A stretch of 64,000 bases of DNA from Peptoniphilus_A hominis (GTDB lineage: Bacteria > Bacillota > Clostridia > Tissierellales > Peptoniphilaceae), in assembly GCF_040096015.1 (NCBI RefSeq), contig NZ_JBBMFO010000004.1, positions 1 to 64,000 of the forward strand, written 5' to 3'. Position 1 is the stretch's first letter; each line of letters opens with the position of its first letter. The notes under the pieces are model-generated. The model was given only the letters and a program-made list of their open reading frames with translations, did not search any database and was not told the origin of the DNA. Both the position numbers and the translations under genes were made by a program. Positions 50,503 to 59,052 of this stretch are shown piece after piece.

Positions 50503-53193
50503 TTATTTTGTTTTAACAGCCATATTGAAAGTTGCAATAGCTTTATTTAAATCAGTGTTAGCTTTTTCTACATCTGCTTTAACATCTTTTTTAGCTGCTT
50601 CTTTAGCAGTTTCAATAGCTGCATTTAGTGCAGTAAAATCTGCTTGTTTTGCATATCTTTCTTTAGCTTGTAAATCAGCACCGTCTTCTGATACTTTAAC
50701 GCCTTCTTTAGCTTTTCCAGCTGCAGTGATAGTAGCGTTTAGAACTTCTTTAGCTTCAGCTAAAGCTTTAGCTTCAGCTTGTTTAGTTTCTTCAGCTTTA
50801 ATAGCATTTTTTAAAGCTTCAATATCTGCTTTTGGTGCATTATATTTTGCGTCTGTCCAAAGAATTTTTTGTCCAGCGCTCATTGAATCTTCTAAGCTTT
50901 TAATTTCAGCTTCAAGAGCTTTTGCATTCTTTAGATTGTTTTCGTTAACAATTCTAAAGTTTTTAGCTGCAAGATTAGCTTTTTCAACTAATAATTCAAT
51001 GTTATCTTTTTCAGCTGTGTAAAGAATAGCTGCGCCAGTTTCATTGTCGTGGAAGTTAACTGCATAGTGTTGTCCGTGTGCGTTAACAGATTCAAATACT
51101 TTGAAGTCTACTCTTCTTGTTGGGTAAGCTCTGAACCAAGCGTCAAGTGCTTTAGCTACATCGTTAGCTACGCTGTAAGTTGCATATCCGCTTGCATCAG
51201 CTGCATCAAAGATATTGTAGTCAACTCTTACAGTAACTGTAGGGTTAACAGTGTCAATACCTTGGATAGAAATAATTCTACCAACTTCTTGAGACTTGTC
51301 AGCTGCAGGAATTACATTTACAAGTGATCCTTCAAGCTTAGTATCTTTTCCAAGAAGTGAAATGATTTCAGCAGTGTTGTTCGCTGCTTGTGCGTAAACT
51401 TGAGATTTTCCGAAGTCTTCTACTCTAAATTGAAGAGTATTGCCAACTTCAACTTTACCATATCTCTTAGCTGAGAAGATGTCTGCGTCTCTAAGATCAA
51501 GCATTGATCTTTCGCCGTTTTTATCTTCAACGTAGATAACTTTTCCGTCTTCTCTTACGTCAGTAATTCTAACGATTGGGAATACAGAAGTCTTAGAGTG
51601 GTCAATTAGTGTTGCATAGAAAGATCCAGTTCTAACTGTATCTAATTCGATAACATCAAGTTTGTCACCATATTCTAGTGGGAATCTTGAAGTATCATAT
51701 ACGTTATCTCTGTCAACTAGAGTACCGTCAGTCTTTTCTAAAGTAGTCATAAACTTAGAAGAAGATGTTTCGATTACTCTGTATTTTTCGCCACTAGCTG
51801 ATTTGTTTACAAAGTTGAATACTACAACTTTTGCAGTGTGTCTATCAGCTGTGTCAATTCGGATTGCTCCGTAGTTTCTAGTGATTCCATCAGTGTCAAA
51901 TCCAGCGTATACGCCAGCGATCTTGTAGTTATTGTAGTTATGGAAACCAATAAGTGCAAGTGCTTCGTTTACGTTAGCAACTTTCTTCATTTGGTTGTTA
52001 GCTGGGTTAGCTACATAGAATTCAGTCTTATCATTAATCTTTAATGTAAGATTGTTGTTAACCTTATTAATGTTGTGGAATACGATTTTCTTAGCATCAA
52101 TGTTGTTAGAGTTAAATTCAATTGTTGCGTAAGAATCGTTAGTTCCGATTGCTTTTTGAGCTTCAGCTGCTGATTTTGCTACTGGGTTAATAGTTTCAAC
52201 AGTGTTATCAGCAACGCCTCTCCAAATATCGTTACCTACTGCCATACCTGCTGCATTGTTCTTTGCAAGTTCAGCTGGGTTACCAAGTTCGATAATGTGA
52301 GTTACTTCGTTCTTGTCATTAACAAGAATTCTTACTAATGATCCTAGGTAGTAATCTCTTACTTTAAGATCAAGCATTCTAATTTGTTGAACTTGTTGTC
52401 TAGTTGCGTTCATACCAGTTACAAATACAGTATCGCCTGTAACCTTGTATTCCATTTTAGAATCTTGGTTAAGTTGTAACATGTCTTTAGAGAAGTTAGA
52501 AATAATTCCTCTTGTTTCGTTAGCTGGTACTCTCTTGAATTCTTGCATTTTGTAAAGTGCATTGTAAACCATAGTGAATGCATCTGCTCTGTTAGCTGCT
52601 TTGTTAGAATCAACAACGTTAACGTCATCAAGAATTCCTAGTTCAGCTGCCCATGTCATCCAAGATGTTGCCCAGATAGCGTTTTTAACCATGTCAGCAG
52701 TTAAGTCTTTTTTAGCAAGAACTACTAACATTTTAGCTAATTCAGCGTAAGTTACATCGTTTTCTGGCTTGAATGATCCATCTGGATATCCTGCTAGCAT
52801 TGCAATTCCGTTAGCGTCAGATGGAACTGTAGTTCCTACTGAGATAACTCCGTTTGCCCAGTGCTTAGTATCTACGTCAGAGTAGATCTTCATAGCTCCT
52901 TGTAGTTTTTTAGCTAGGTCTTCGTTACCATTAGCTAATACAAGTAGTCTTGTGATTTCGGATCTCTTGATGTTCTTATCAAGTCCGTAGCTTCCATCTT
53001 CGTAGCCTTCAACAAGTTTTTTGTCGATGATATATTGGATTTTGTTATCTTTTCCAACAATCTTTTCAACTTTTTCAGAAGCTGCTGGTTTTTTAGCTTC
53101 TTCTTTCTTTGCTGGTTCAGCGGCGAAGACACTTGTGAATGTTCCTAGTACCATTACTAGTGCTAGTACTAGAGAAATAATCTTTTTGTTCAT
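50503..53193 (-). CDS. SLH-domain S-layer protein
   Basis: The 896-residue protein has a signal peptide cut after VFAA, a lysine/alanine-rich stretch, and N-terminal SLH repeats (for example KLVEGYEDGSYGLDKNIKRSEITRLL, AMLAGYPDGSFKPENDVTYAELAKML and a third ending NRADAFTMVYNAL) that would bind secondary cell-wall polymer. The middle (about 230-720) is beta-rich and without a known domain. The last 150 residues are helical and A/K/E-rich. Regular codon use, a strong promoter and a structured leader fit an abundant surface protein. Confidence 0.88.
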   Translation of the reverse strand: MNKKIISLVLALVMVLGTFTSVFAAEPAKKEEAKKPAASEKVEKIVGKDNKIQYIIDKKLVEGYEDGSYGLDKNIKRSEITRLLVLANGNEDLAKKLQGAMKIYSDVDTKHWANGVISVGTTVPSDANGIAMLAGYPDGSFKPENDVTYAELAKMLVVLAKKDLTADMVKNAIWATSWMTWAAELGILDDVNVVDSNKAANRADAFTMVYNALYKMQEFKRVPANETRGIISNFSKDMLQLNQDSKMEYKVTGDTVFVTGMNATRQQVQQIRMLDLKVRDYYLGSLVRILVNDKNEVTHIIELGNPAELAKNNAAGMAVGNDIWRGVADNTVETINPVAKSAAEAQKAIGTNDSYATIEFNSNNIDAKKIVFHNINKVNNNLTLKINDKTEFYVANPANNQMKKVANVNEALALIGFHNYNNYKIAGVYAGFDTDGITRNYGAIRIDTADRHTAKVVVFNFVNKSASGEKYRVIETSSSKFMTTLEKTDGTLVDRDNVYDTSRFPLEYGDKLDVIELDTVRTGSFYATLIDHSKTSVFPIVRITDVREDGKVIYVEDKNGERSMLDLRDADIFSAKRYGKVEVGNTLQFRVEDFGKSQVYAQAANNTAEIISLLGKDTKLEGSLVNVIPAADKSQEVGRIISIQGIDTVNPTVTVRVDYNIFDAADASGYATYSVANDVAKALDAWFRAYPTRRVDFKVFESVNAHGQHYAVNFHDNETGAAILYTAEKDNIELLVEKANLAAKNFRIVNENNLKNAKALEAEIKSLEDSMSAGQKILWTDAKYNAPKADIEALKNAIKAEETKQAEAKALAEAKEVLNATITAAGKAKEGVKVSEDGADLQAKERYAKQADFTALNAAIETAKEAAKKDVKADVEKANTDLNKAIATFNMAVKTK

Positions 53194-53370
53194 TTGTCTT
53201 TCGACCTCCTTAAAAATTTTGTAGATTCTACAAAAGTCTCAAACTTTTGTCGCCGAGACTGAACAATCTCGACTCAGAGGTGACAAATAAATATCGCCTT
53301 ATTTCTGGTTTTATTTAATTGTCATGTTCCTCTTATGTTTCTATTATACACTACATTCTTCCTTTGTAAA
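53194..53370 (-). promoter_or_regulatory. S-layer promoter and structured 5' leader
   Basis: TTTACA (53365-53370), 16 bases and TATAAT (53343-53348) lie on the minus strand. The leader of about 140 bases holds three successive hairpins: GAGATTG-TTCAGTCTC type, CAAAAGT-TTGAG-ACTTTTG and GTAGA-TCTAC, followed by AAGGAGGTCG. Long structured leaders commonly stabilise S-layer mRNAs. Confidence 0.75.
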
Positions 53371-53836
53371 ATTACAATTACATTACATAAATTTTCTTGT
53401 ATCTGGGCTTTTGAAATATTTATGTAACATTGTTTTACTTGGGTGCTTTGTGGGGATAATAGAAAGGGTCTTGGGAATATGGGTCTTTAGTATCCCTTGT
53501 CTTTGGGTTTTTGCCTTTTGACATGGGGACTTATCACTTTTAGTCAATCTGTTTGTTGCAATACTAGCTCTCGCTCTTTGGTTTTTGGCTTTACCTTTCA
53601 TTTTTGGTTTCGCCTTTTGTTTTGGCTTTCGCCTTTGACTTAAGTGCCCTTTGCCTTGGACTCTTGCCCTTTAACATGGGGATCTTAGACCTTGTAATCC
53701 AAAACCGTATGTAAAATTATAACAAAAGGGTTACATTTTTGCAATTTCTTTTTCTAGTAAAGGAGTTTTGCTGGAAAGCCTGCGGCTTTATCGCTAAATA
53801 ATATAAAAAGAAATTTTCTTTATAAATTATTTTTTT
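53371..53836. other. Noncoding region with degenerate T/G-rich repeats
   Basis: No convincing gene is present. From about 53500 to 53690 there are degenerate repeats of TTTTGGCTTTCGCC-like and GACATGGGGACTTA/AACATGGGGATCTT motifs. Open frames here lack ribosome binding sites and have skewed composition. A GCCTGCGGC hairpin near 53780 resembles the small hairpins flanking the dispersed repeats. Confidence 0.5.
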
Positions 53837-53844
53837 CTTATTAA

Positions 53845-53907
53845 TTTTCTAAATCTATAATGACAACGTGTTGACCATGCACGAAATTAATTTTATAATT
53901 TAGAAAA
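53845..53907 (+). promoter_or_regulatory. Promoter/operator of the relB-yafQ operon
   Basis: TTGACC (53871-53876), 17 bases and TATAAT (53894-53899) form a good promoter. The inverted repeat TTTTCTAAAT (53845-53854) and ATTTAGAAAA (53898-53907) overlaps the -10, as expected for an operator bound by the antitoxin. Confidence 0.65.
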
Positions 53908-53919
53908 GGGGATGTGTTT

Positions 53920-54192
53920 ATGTCTACTACAAATTTAAATATTAGAACGGATAAAAAAGTGAAGGAAGATGCTGAAAAGATTTTTGCAGAACTTGGTCTT
54001 AATATGACAAGTGCTATTAATATTTTTCTGAGAGCAAGTATAAGAGAGAGTGGCATTCCTTTTGCCTTAAAGCTTGATGTGCCTAATGAGGAGACAATCC
54101 TCGCCATAGAAGAAGCAAAAAGAATCGCAACAGATGATGGTGTGGATGCTTTTGATAATATGGATGATTTAAGGAAAGCTCTTGATATATGA
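53920..54192 (+). CDS. RelB/DinJ-family antitoxin
   Basis: The 90-residue protein has a ribbon-helix-helix DNA-binding N terminus (TTNLNIRTDKKVKEDAEKIFAELGLNMTSAINIFLRAS) and a C-terminal toxin-wrapping tail (ILAIEEAKRIATDDGVDAFDNMDDLRKAL). It would neutralise the YafQ toxin encoded next and repress the operon. The ATG at 53920 follows AAAAGGGG. Its stop overlaps the toxin start. Confidence 0.92.
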   Translation: MSTTNLNIRTDKKVKEDAEKIFAELGLNMTSAINIFLRASIRESGIPFALKLDVPNEETILAIEEAKRIATDDGVDAFDNMDDLRKALDI

Positions 54193-54467
54193 AATATAAA
54201 GTAAAGTTTACAAGTAGCTTCAAGAAAAATTTGAAGTTAGCAAAAAAGCAAGGAAGGGATATTGAGAAACTTTTTTATGTAATAGAGATGATTGCAGATG
54301 GAAAGGTTCTTGATGAGAAATATAAGGATCATTCTTTAGGTGGAAGTTATAAGGGAACGAGAGAGTGCCATATTGAGCCTGACTTTTTATTAATTTATGA
54401 AAAGTTTGATGATTTGTTGATTTTATCTTTAATCAGAGTCGGTTCTCACTCAGATTTGTTTAAATAG
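54189..54467 (+). CDS. YafQ-family mRNA interferase toxin
   Basis: The 92-residue RelE-superfamily protein has YafQ signatures: YKVKFTSSFKKNLKLAKKQGRD, DHSLGGSYKGTRECHIEPDFLLIYE and a C-terminal RVGSHSDLF with the histidine and aspartate used in catalysis. It cleaves mRNA on the ribosome. It overlaps the antitoxin by four bases. A paralogous pair lies at 62366-62859. Confidence 0.93.
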   Translation: MKYKVKFTSSFKKNLKLAKKQGRDIEKLFYVIEMIADGKVLDEKYKDHSLGGSYKGTRECHIEPDFLLIYEKFDDLLILSLIRVGSHSDLFK

Positions 54468-54511
54468 TATTTTTAAGCTGGGTATTGTTGCCTAGTTAAC
54501 TATTGACCTTA

Positions 54512-54530
54512 GAGGTCTTTTGGAATAATA
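54512..54530 (+). terminator. Weak terminator after yafQ
   Basis: GACC-TTAG-AGGTC followed by TTTT; the stem is short. Confidence 0.45.
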
Positions 54531-54558
54531 TTACTTTATAAAAGTAAAGGGGGTTTTT

Positions 54559-54729
54559 ATGAGAGCTTACCATGTTTATAAGAAAGAAATTCTAAAAAAC
54601 AATGAAATCAGGGCTGAATATGATGCCCTCGAGGAAGAATATGAAAAAATTGAGGAAAAAATCAAATTTAAACAAAATAATGAGGATTTTTCCTATAAGG
54701 GTGACAAAAATAAGTTAAAAATGATTTGA
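54559..54729 (+). pseudogene. Truncated HigA-type antitoxin fragment
   Basis: A 56-codon frame encodes MRAYHVYKKEILKNNEIRAE, then YDALEEEYEKIEEKIKFK. That is the N-terminal signature of XRE/HigA-type antitoxins (KKEIL..eVRaEYdALepEYe), but the helix-turn-helix that should follow is missing and the tail reads NNEDFSYKGDKNKLKMI. AAAGGGGG lies before the ATG, so it may still be translated. No partner HigB toxin is adjacent. Confidence 0.65.
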
Positions 54730-54734
54730 TAAAC

Positions 54735-54784
54735 AAAAAAGCTAGGCTTTTGTTTTCATTTGCGAAAACATCCTAGCTTTTTTT
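54735..54784. terminator. Bidirectional terminator before the Fic gene
   Basis: AAAAAAGCTAGG and CCTAGCTTTTTTT enclose a second nested hairpin (TGTTTTC-ATTTGC-GAAAACA). Confidence 0.88.
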
Positions 54785-54811
54785 GTCCCTCAAATTCGAA
54801 GGGATATAATT

Positions 54812-55537
54812 CTAACTTTGAAACTCTTCTATGATACTCAACTCGTAGTCCTCTACAAGTTCTTGGAATTTTTCGAGACTTCCTTCTTTTCCGTACTGAT
54901 CTAAGGCTTCATAGTATATAGGTCTTTGTTTTGCTTCTATTATTATTGGTAGAAATTCGTTTTTCATTAGGACATAATTTAAAAGTAGTCTTGCGCACCT
55001 TCCATTTCCATCTTGGAAGGGATGGATTCGTATAAATTCTGCGTGTACCCAGGCTGCTAGTTGTACTGGATGGATCTTGCCTTTCTTCTCATTGTAGGAA
55101 TATATGAAATATTTCATTTCATCGCGGACTTTTTCCCATGATGGTGGGGCAAAACTTGCACCAGTGATTCGCACATTGCCACTTCTATAAATGCCACCTT
55201 GAAAAATGTTCTCCATTAATATTTCGTGAATGTCCTTTATAAGATTCTCGTCAAGGTCATCATCAGGAGACAAATGAGCTTTTACATAGTCGAAAGCTTT
55301 GTGATGGTTGACAACTTCATAAATTTCCCTCAAGCTCTTGCCACCAACAGAAATGCGATCCACAAGCAAGGTCTTTACCTCATATATTGATAGAGTGTTA
55401 CCTTCGATTTTTGTGGACTCGTGAGAAAATCTAATTGCAAAATCTTCTTCAAACTTTTTAAGAATTTCTGGCAATATATCCTTTTTATTAATATTAAATT
55501 TTCGAATAGCCTCATCAATTTGCTTTAACTTATCCAT
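54812..55537 (-). CDS. Fic-domain protein (AMP transferase-like)
   Basis: The 241-residue protein has the complete Fic motif HPFQDGNGRCARLLLNYV (about 175-192) with catalytic histidine. Upstream, STKIEGN (about 41-47) matches the inhibitory helix motif (S/T)xxxE(G/N) of autoinhibited class II Fic proteins. Such enzymes transfer AMP or other groups to target proteins; the target is unknown. AAGGAGC precedes the ATG. It is among toxin-antitoxin genes but needs no separate antitoxin because the inhibitory helix is built in. Confidence 0.92.
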   Translation of the reverse strand: MDKLKQIDEAIRKFNINKKDILPEILKKFEEDFAIRFSHESTKIEGNTLSIYEVKTLLVDRISVGGKSLREIYEVVNHHKAFDYVKAHLSPDDDLDENLIKDIHEILMENIFQGGIYRSGNVRITGASFAPPSWEKVRDEMKYFIYSYNEKKGKIHPVQLAAWVHAEFIRIHPFQDGNGRCARLLLNYVLMKNEFLPIIIEAKQRPIYYEALDQYGKEGSLEKFQELVEDYELSIIEEFQS

Positions 55538-55604
55538 ATAAAACGCTCCTTAAGTTTTGATAAAATTTTTGCTTTCTTTATCCTTAATTAAGCCTTGTAT
55601 CTAA

Positions 55605-55928
55605 CTATAGATTTTTTAACCTTTTTTCAGCTTCTTTATAAACTTCGGAATCAGCCCTTGCCCCTATAATGATAATTAATATGACATCATCTTGTCTTAT
55701 AAGTTTATATACAATTCTTATACCTGCATTTTTTATCTTTATTTTCAAAAGCCCCGCTAGTTCAGAACTGTTTTGGTTTCTAAGAGGTTTGCCATATCCC
55801 CCTTCTGTGTTAGGTAGTGGGTTTAACATGATTTTATTTATGGCTTTATCTACTACTTTTCTTTGTGAGCCATCAAGAGATCTATAATCTTCAATTGCTT
55901 TTTTTATAAAGGATAATTTATACATCAT
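55605..55928 (-). CDS. RelE/ParE-family toxin
   Basis: The 107-residue protein has a RelE-like fold pattern: YKLSFIKKAIEDYRSLDGSQRKVVDKAINKI, GKPLRNQNSSELAGLLKIKIKNAGIRIVYKLI and IIIIGARADSEVYKEAEKRL. The arginine-rich strands are typical of ribosome-dependent RelE toxins. It overlaps the upstream Phd-type antitoxin by four bases. Confidence 0.88.
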   Translation of the reverse strand: MMYKLSFIKKAIEDYRSLDGSQRKVVDKAINKIMLNPLPNTEGGYGKPLRNQNSSELAGLLKIKIKNAGIRIVYKLIRQDDVILIIIIGARADSEVYKEAEKRLKNL

Positions 55929-56248
55929 TCAATCTCATCATCACTAAGTGGCTCAACTTCATCTAAACTTATACTAAATAGTTTTTCAAATTCCTCTTTG
56001 GAAACAATATCATCTTCGGAAATAGATTCAAGTCTTGATTTTGCAAGCATTAGATCTTTTGCATCTTCAAGTTCATCTATTAGTTTTGAGTATTCGTCAG
56101 GAGAAATCAGAACACATTCAGGTGTGTTGTTTTTTAATACAACTTTAGAACCGTTAGATTTAACATCATCAAAAATTCTACCAGCAAGACCACGATTAAA
56201 ATCAGAAATAGAAACTGTTTTATTTGAAATTTGTTTTACAAAATCCAT
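55925..56248 (-). CDS. Phd/YefM-family antitoxin
   Basis: The 107-residue protein begins FVKQISNKTVSISDFNRGLAG and has VVLKNNTPECVLISPDEYSKLIDELEDAKDL, the Phd/YefM dimerisation and DNA-binding fold. The C-terminal third is acidic and would wrap the RelE-type toxin. GAGGTGATTAT precedes the ATG. Confidence 0.9.
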   Translation of the reverse strand: MDFVKQISNKTVSISDFNRGLAGRIFDDVKSNGSKVVLKNNTPECVLISPDEYSKLIDELEDAKDLMLAKSRLESISEDDIVSKEEFEKLFSISLDEVEPLSDDEIE

Positions 56249-56397
56249 ATAATCACCTCGAAAACATTATATCATGAAAGCAGAAAAATTGATATATTTG
56301 TAGATAAAATAGTTGATAAATATATTGTTATTTGCTTTTGTAGGGGTTTTACATCTTAGCAAAAACCATAATCTTATCATGTGAACCCATAAAGGGA

Positions 56398-56495
56398 GGA
56401 AGCCGTTAAAAAATTCAACTGTGAATGAGAGATTGATATTTGCGAAGCAAATTCAGTCGCTCAACCGCAGAACTCTAAGAACGAAATGGAGTTAA
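56398..56495 (-). repeat. Partial dispersed repeat, related to copy 5
   Basis: GCCGTTAAAAAATTCAACTG, then GAATGAGAGATTGATATTTG and CGAAGCAAATTCAGTCGCTC match 49211-49280 with few differences. The G/C-run palindrome is absent here. Confidence 0.75.
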
Positions 56496-56518
56496 GCTTT
56501 TAAAATTTTATTTTTGAC

Positions 56519-56728
56519 CTTCATTTTCACCCTCATTTTTCCCCTCATTTTTCACCCTCATTTTGACCGTCATTTTGACCCTCATTTTGACCGTCATTTT
56601 GACCATCACTTTTGAGTGACATTTTTGGTGACATTTTGGGTGACATTTTAGGTGACACTTTTGGGTGACATTTTAGGTGACACTTTTGGGTGACATTTTA
56701 GGTGACACTTTTGGGTGACATTTGTTTC
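56519..56728. repeat. 12-13-bp minisatellite in two blocks
   Basis: About 17 units in tandem: a first block of CATTTTGACCGT or CATTTTGACCCT (56519-56611), then an abrupt switch to CATTTTGGGTGA, with alternating 13-base CACTTTTGGGTGA units (56612-56728). The shared core is CATTTT. On the minus strand part of it reads as MSPK and DGQN/EGQN tetrapeptides, but frames break at 13-base units. It lies 80 bases after an aminotransferase gene. Confidence 0.85.
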
Positions 56729-56804
56729 GTCTTGGTCAATAAATTATTTATATGATTTTTGATAAGTCAGTTAAAAAGTTTTTTGCTTTTCAAATGCAAT
56801 TTTC

Positions 56805-57926
56805 TCACTTCATGAGTTCTACAAATCTTTCTTTTAAGGAAATTTTAGTTTCTATTCCCAACTCTTCAAATACTTCGTCCAACTTTTCATATAATTCTAA
56901 AAAGTTTTCGTAGGATATGTTGTTGCCCATGTGGCCTATTCTAAATACTTTCTCGAAGATGTTGCCTGCACCCTTGGATATTAATATGCCTTTCTTTTTT
57001 AGGGCTGTAAGGATGTCATCTGCTATGAAGCCTTCTGGCACCATGACTGCTGTTAGGGTGTTGGATCTGGAGTCCTTGGCGTAAAGTTCGAAGCCTGCTT
57101 CTTCGAAGATTTGTCTTGTTACTTCTGCGTATTTTTTGTGAAGGGCAATGGAATCCTTGGCAAAGAGTTTGTCTAGGGCAAGGTCTAGGGCATAGGTCAA
57201 GTTCTCGTTCATTGTGTATGGGAAGGCAAAGCCGTCGGAGTAGTCGTAGTAGTTTAGGAAGTTCATATAATATGATGGAACTGGTTTTTTCCTGTTGGCT
57301 ATGGCTTCTTTTGCCCCGTCTGATATTGTAACCATGGTTAGTCCTGTTGGTGCTGAAATACATTTTTGGCTGCCGCCAAGGGCTATGTCAACTTTGTAAT
57401 CGTCAAAATCAAATTCTTCTCCGCCCATGCCTGATACTGTGTCCACTACTGTGAGGATGCCATAGGAGTTAAGCAAGTTGCAGATGCTTTTTACATCGTT
57501 AGTGATGCCTGATGGTGTCTCGCAGTGGACCATAGTTGCTACTTTAAAGTCGTGGTCTTTTTCTAGGAAGGCTTTTAGTTTTTCTAGGTCGAAGCCGCGT
57601 CTGAAGTCGTCTTCGAAGATTAGTGGCTCGCCGTCGTAGTATTTTACGAAGTCGGCAAAGCCTGCGCCGAAAACTCCGTTATTAAGTACGAGGACTCTGT
57701 CCCCCGCTTCCACTAGGTTTATGATTGCTGCTTCTAGTCCAATCATGCCTTCGCCAAGCATGAGGATAGTTGTTGCTTCCGTCTTTAGGAGTTTGGAGAT
57801 TTTTTTCTCCACTCTTCTATGTATTTTTTCGTATTCTGGATCGATGTCTGGGTTTGTGAGAGTTTTTCCCATTAATGCCATTACTTCGTCGTCAATTGAT
57901 GTTGGTCCTGCACATAAGATTTTCAT
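56805..57926 (-). CDS. Class V aminotransferase (alanine/serine-glyoxylate type)
   Basis: The 373-residue protein begins MKILCAGPTSIDDEVM and has the PLP-binding lysine in DIALGGSQKCISAPTGLTMV, with METSG-type contacts in HCETPSGITND. Family members transfer the amino group of alanine or serine to glyoxylate or pyruvate. A role in serine/glycine or alanine metabolism of an amino-acid fermenter fits. It is a single gene; the minisatellite lies downstream of it. Confidence 0.9.
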   Translation of the reverse strand: MKILCAGPTSIDDEVMALMGKTLTNPDIDPEYEKIHRRVEKKISKLLKTEATTILMLGEGMIGLEAAIINLVEAGDRVLVLNNGVFGAGFADFVKYYDGEPLIFEDDFRRGFDLEKLKAFLEKDHDFKVATMVHCETPSGITNDVKSICNLLNSYGILTVVDTVSGMGGEEFDFDDYKVDIALGGSQKCISAPTGLTMVTISDGAKEAIANRKKPVPSYYMNFLNYYDYSDGFAFPYTMNENLTYALDLALDKLFAKDSIALHKKYAEVTRQIFEEAGFELYAKDSRSNTLTAVMVPEGFIADDILTALKKKGILISKGAGNIFEKVFRIGHMGNNISYENFLELYEKLDEVFEELGIETKISLKERFVELMK

Positions 57927-57998
57927 TTTTTACCTCTCTTTGTCTTTTGTTAATTCTTTTATACTGCAAATTGTCTTTTGATTAAATTATATTATATG

Positions 57999-58042
57999 GG
58001 GACAAAAAAACAAGCTGCCTTTTGACAGCCTGCTTTGATTTT
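57999..58042 (-). terminator. Terminator, duplicated 44-base block (copy A)
   Basis: The hairpin AAGCAGGCTG-TCAAAAGG-CAGCTT with a T7 tract on the minus strand follows the copper-amine-oxidase-domain gene. The 44 bases from GGGACAAAAAAACAAGCTGC to GATTTT are identical to 59053-59096. Confidence 0.8.
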
Positions 58043-58044
58043 GT

Positions 58045-58974
58045 TTATTTGTTTTCTACAAAGTAAGTGTTTTCTTCTATTTGTTTAAATATTTCATCGT
58101 ATTGTTTTTCTTCGAAGCCAACAACGCATTTGTCTATGCTCTTTCCATCTTTTTCAAGTGTCATTATGTGCGTTGGATAGTAAACTCTGTCATTGTATTC
58201 TGTCATGTCTTTATAGTATTTTTCAAAGATTTCGTCTTTTTTGCCTTCGCTATCTCTAATGTCTCTTGCTATATATTTGATTCCTTTATTATCTAAGTAT
58301 GCTTTTAATTTTTGGCAGTAAGGACATTCTTCAAAGCCATAGATTAGAAATCTTATGTCTTCTTCTCCTGCTTTTGTTTTTATTTTGTTTATTGGTGCTG
58401 TGAAGTAACCTTCTTCATATATGTCTTCTATTTTTGCATCTTTTGAATCTAATAAAACTGTTTGTGTTTTGAAGTCATAAGCTACTCCAAAGTCCAAGAT
58501 TTTTGCTAGGTCTCTTAGGCGGAAATAGTTGTATCCGTCTATGAAATATCCATTGAGTTCTATGTCCTTTCCTTGGCTGTCCACTATTTTTTGTTTGTTT
58601 GTTTTTGCTATTTTTTCTTCTTCTCTTTTTTCAACGTAAGTAAAGTCTTCTTTTTGATTTTGGCCCTTTGTTATGATTACTTTTTGGCTTTCATTGTCGT
58701 AAGATACCATAAATTTTGCTGGTGTGTCTTTGAGAAGAGCTGCTGCATCTCTAATTCTTACATAGTTAGACCTATTAATTAGGTAAGAATTTATTTTTAT
58801 GTCTTTTCCGTCAAATCTAACTTTTTCTCCTGATGTCTTAGCCATTCTTTCGTCTGATTCTAATTTTGATACTTTAGCTTTGTTTTCTTCTTTGCCTTCA
58901 TTGCTGTTAGCTAGGGCTGTTATAGGACTTGTAAAGATTAAAAGAGCTAATAATACTACTGCAAATTTTTTCAT
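58045..58974 (-). CDS. Secreted copper-amine-oxidase-N domain / glutaredoxin-like fusion
   Basis: The 309-residue protein has a signal peptide, two copper amine oxidase N-terminal-like repeats (GKDIKINSYLINRSNYVRIRDAAALL and GKDIELNGYFIDGYNYFRLRDLAKIL, about 50-185) and a C-terminal thioredoxin-fold domain with the active site CPYCQKLKAYLDNKGI (about 222). The N-terminal repeats are common wall- or surface-associated modules in this group of bacteria. The CxxC glutaredoxin-like part outside the cell suggests thiol-disulfide chemistry on surface proteins; that is an inference. Confidence 0.85.
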   Translation of the reverse strand: MKKFAVVLLALLIFTSPITALANSNEGKEENKAKVSKLESDERMAKTSGEKVRFDGKDIKINSYLINRSNYVRIRDAAALLKDTPAKFMVSYDNESQKVIITKGQNQKEDFTYVEKREEEKIAKTNKQKIVDSQGKDIELNGYFIDGYNYFRLRDLAKILDFGVAYDFKTQTVLLDSKDAKIEDIYEEGYFTAPINKIKTKAGEEDIRFLIYGFEECPYCQKLKAYLDNKGIKYIARDIRDSEGKKDEIFEKYYKDMTEYNDRVYYPTHIMTLEKDGKSIDKCVVGFEEKQYDEIFKQIEENTYFVENK

Positions 58975-59052
58975 AATCTGCCTCCTTTAAATTTATTACT
59001 AGTATTTTATCACATTAAATAAAAGTTTAAATGTTATTTTTAAATTTTTTAT

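Noticed and set aside
50525..52044. Several long plus-strand frames, up to 165 codons
   Set aside because: They are antisense shadows of the S-layer gene, whose regular codon use keeps other frames open.
53383..53601. Basic 72-codon frame on the minus strand upstream of the S-layer promoter
   Set aside because: No ribosome binding site, repetitive K/R/T composition from degenerate DNA repeats, and no recognisable family.
56519..56728. CRISPR-like array
   Set aside because: Units are only 12-13 bases, directly adjacent without unique spacers, and no cas gene is nearby.
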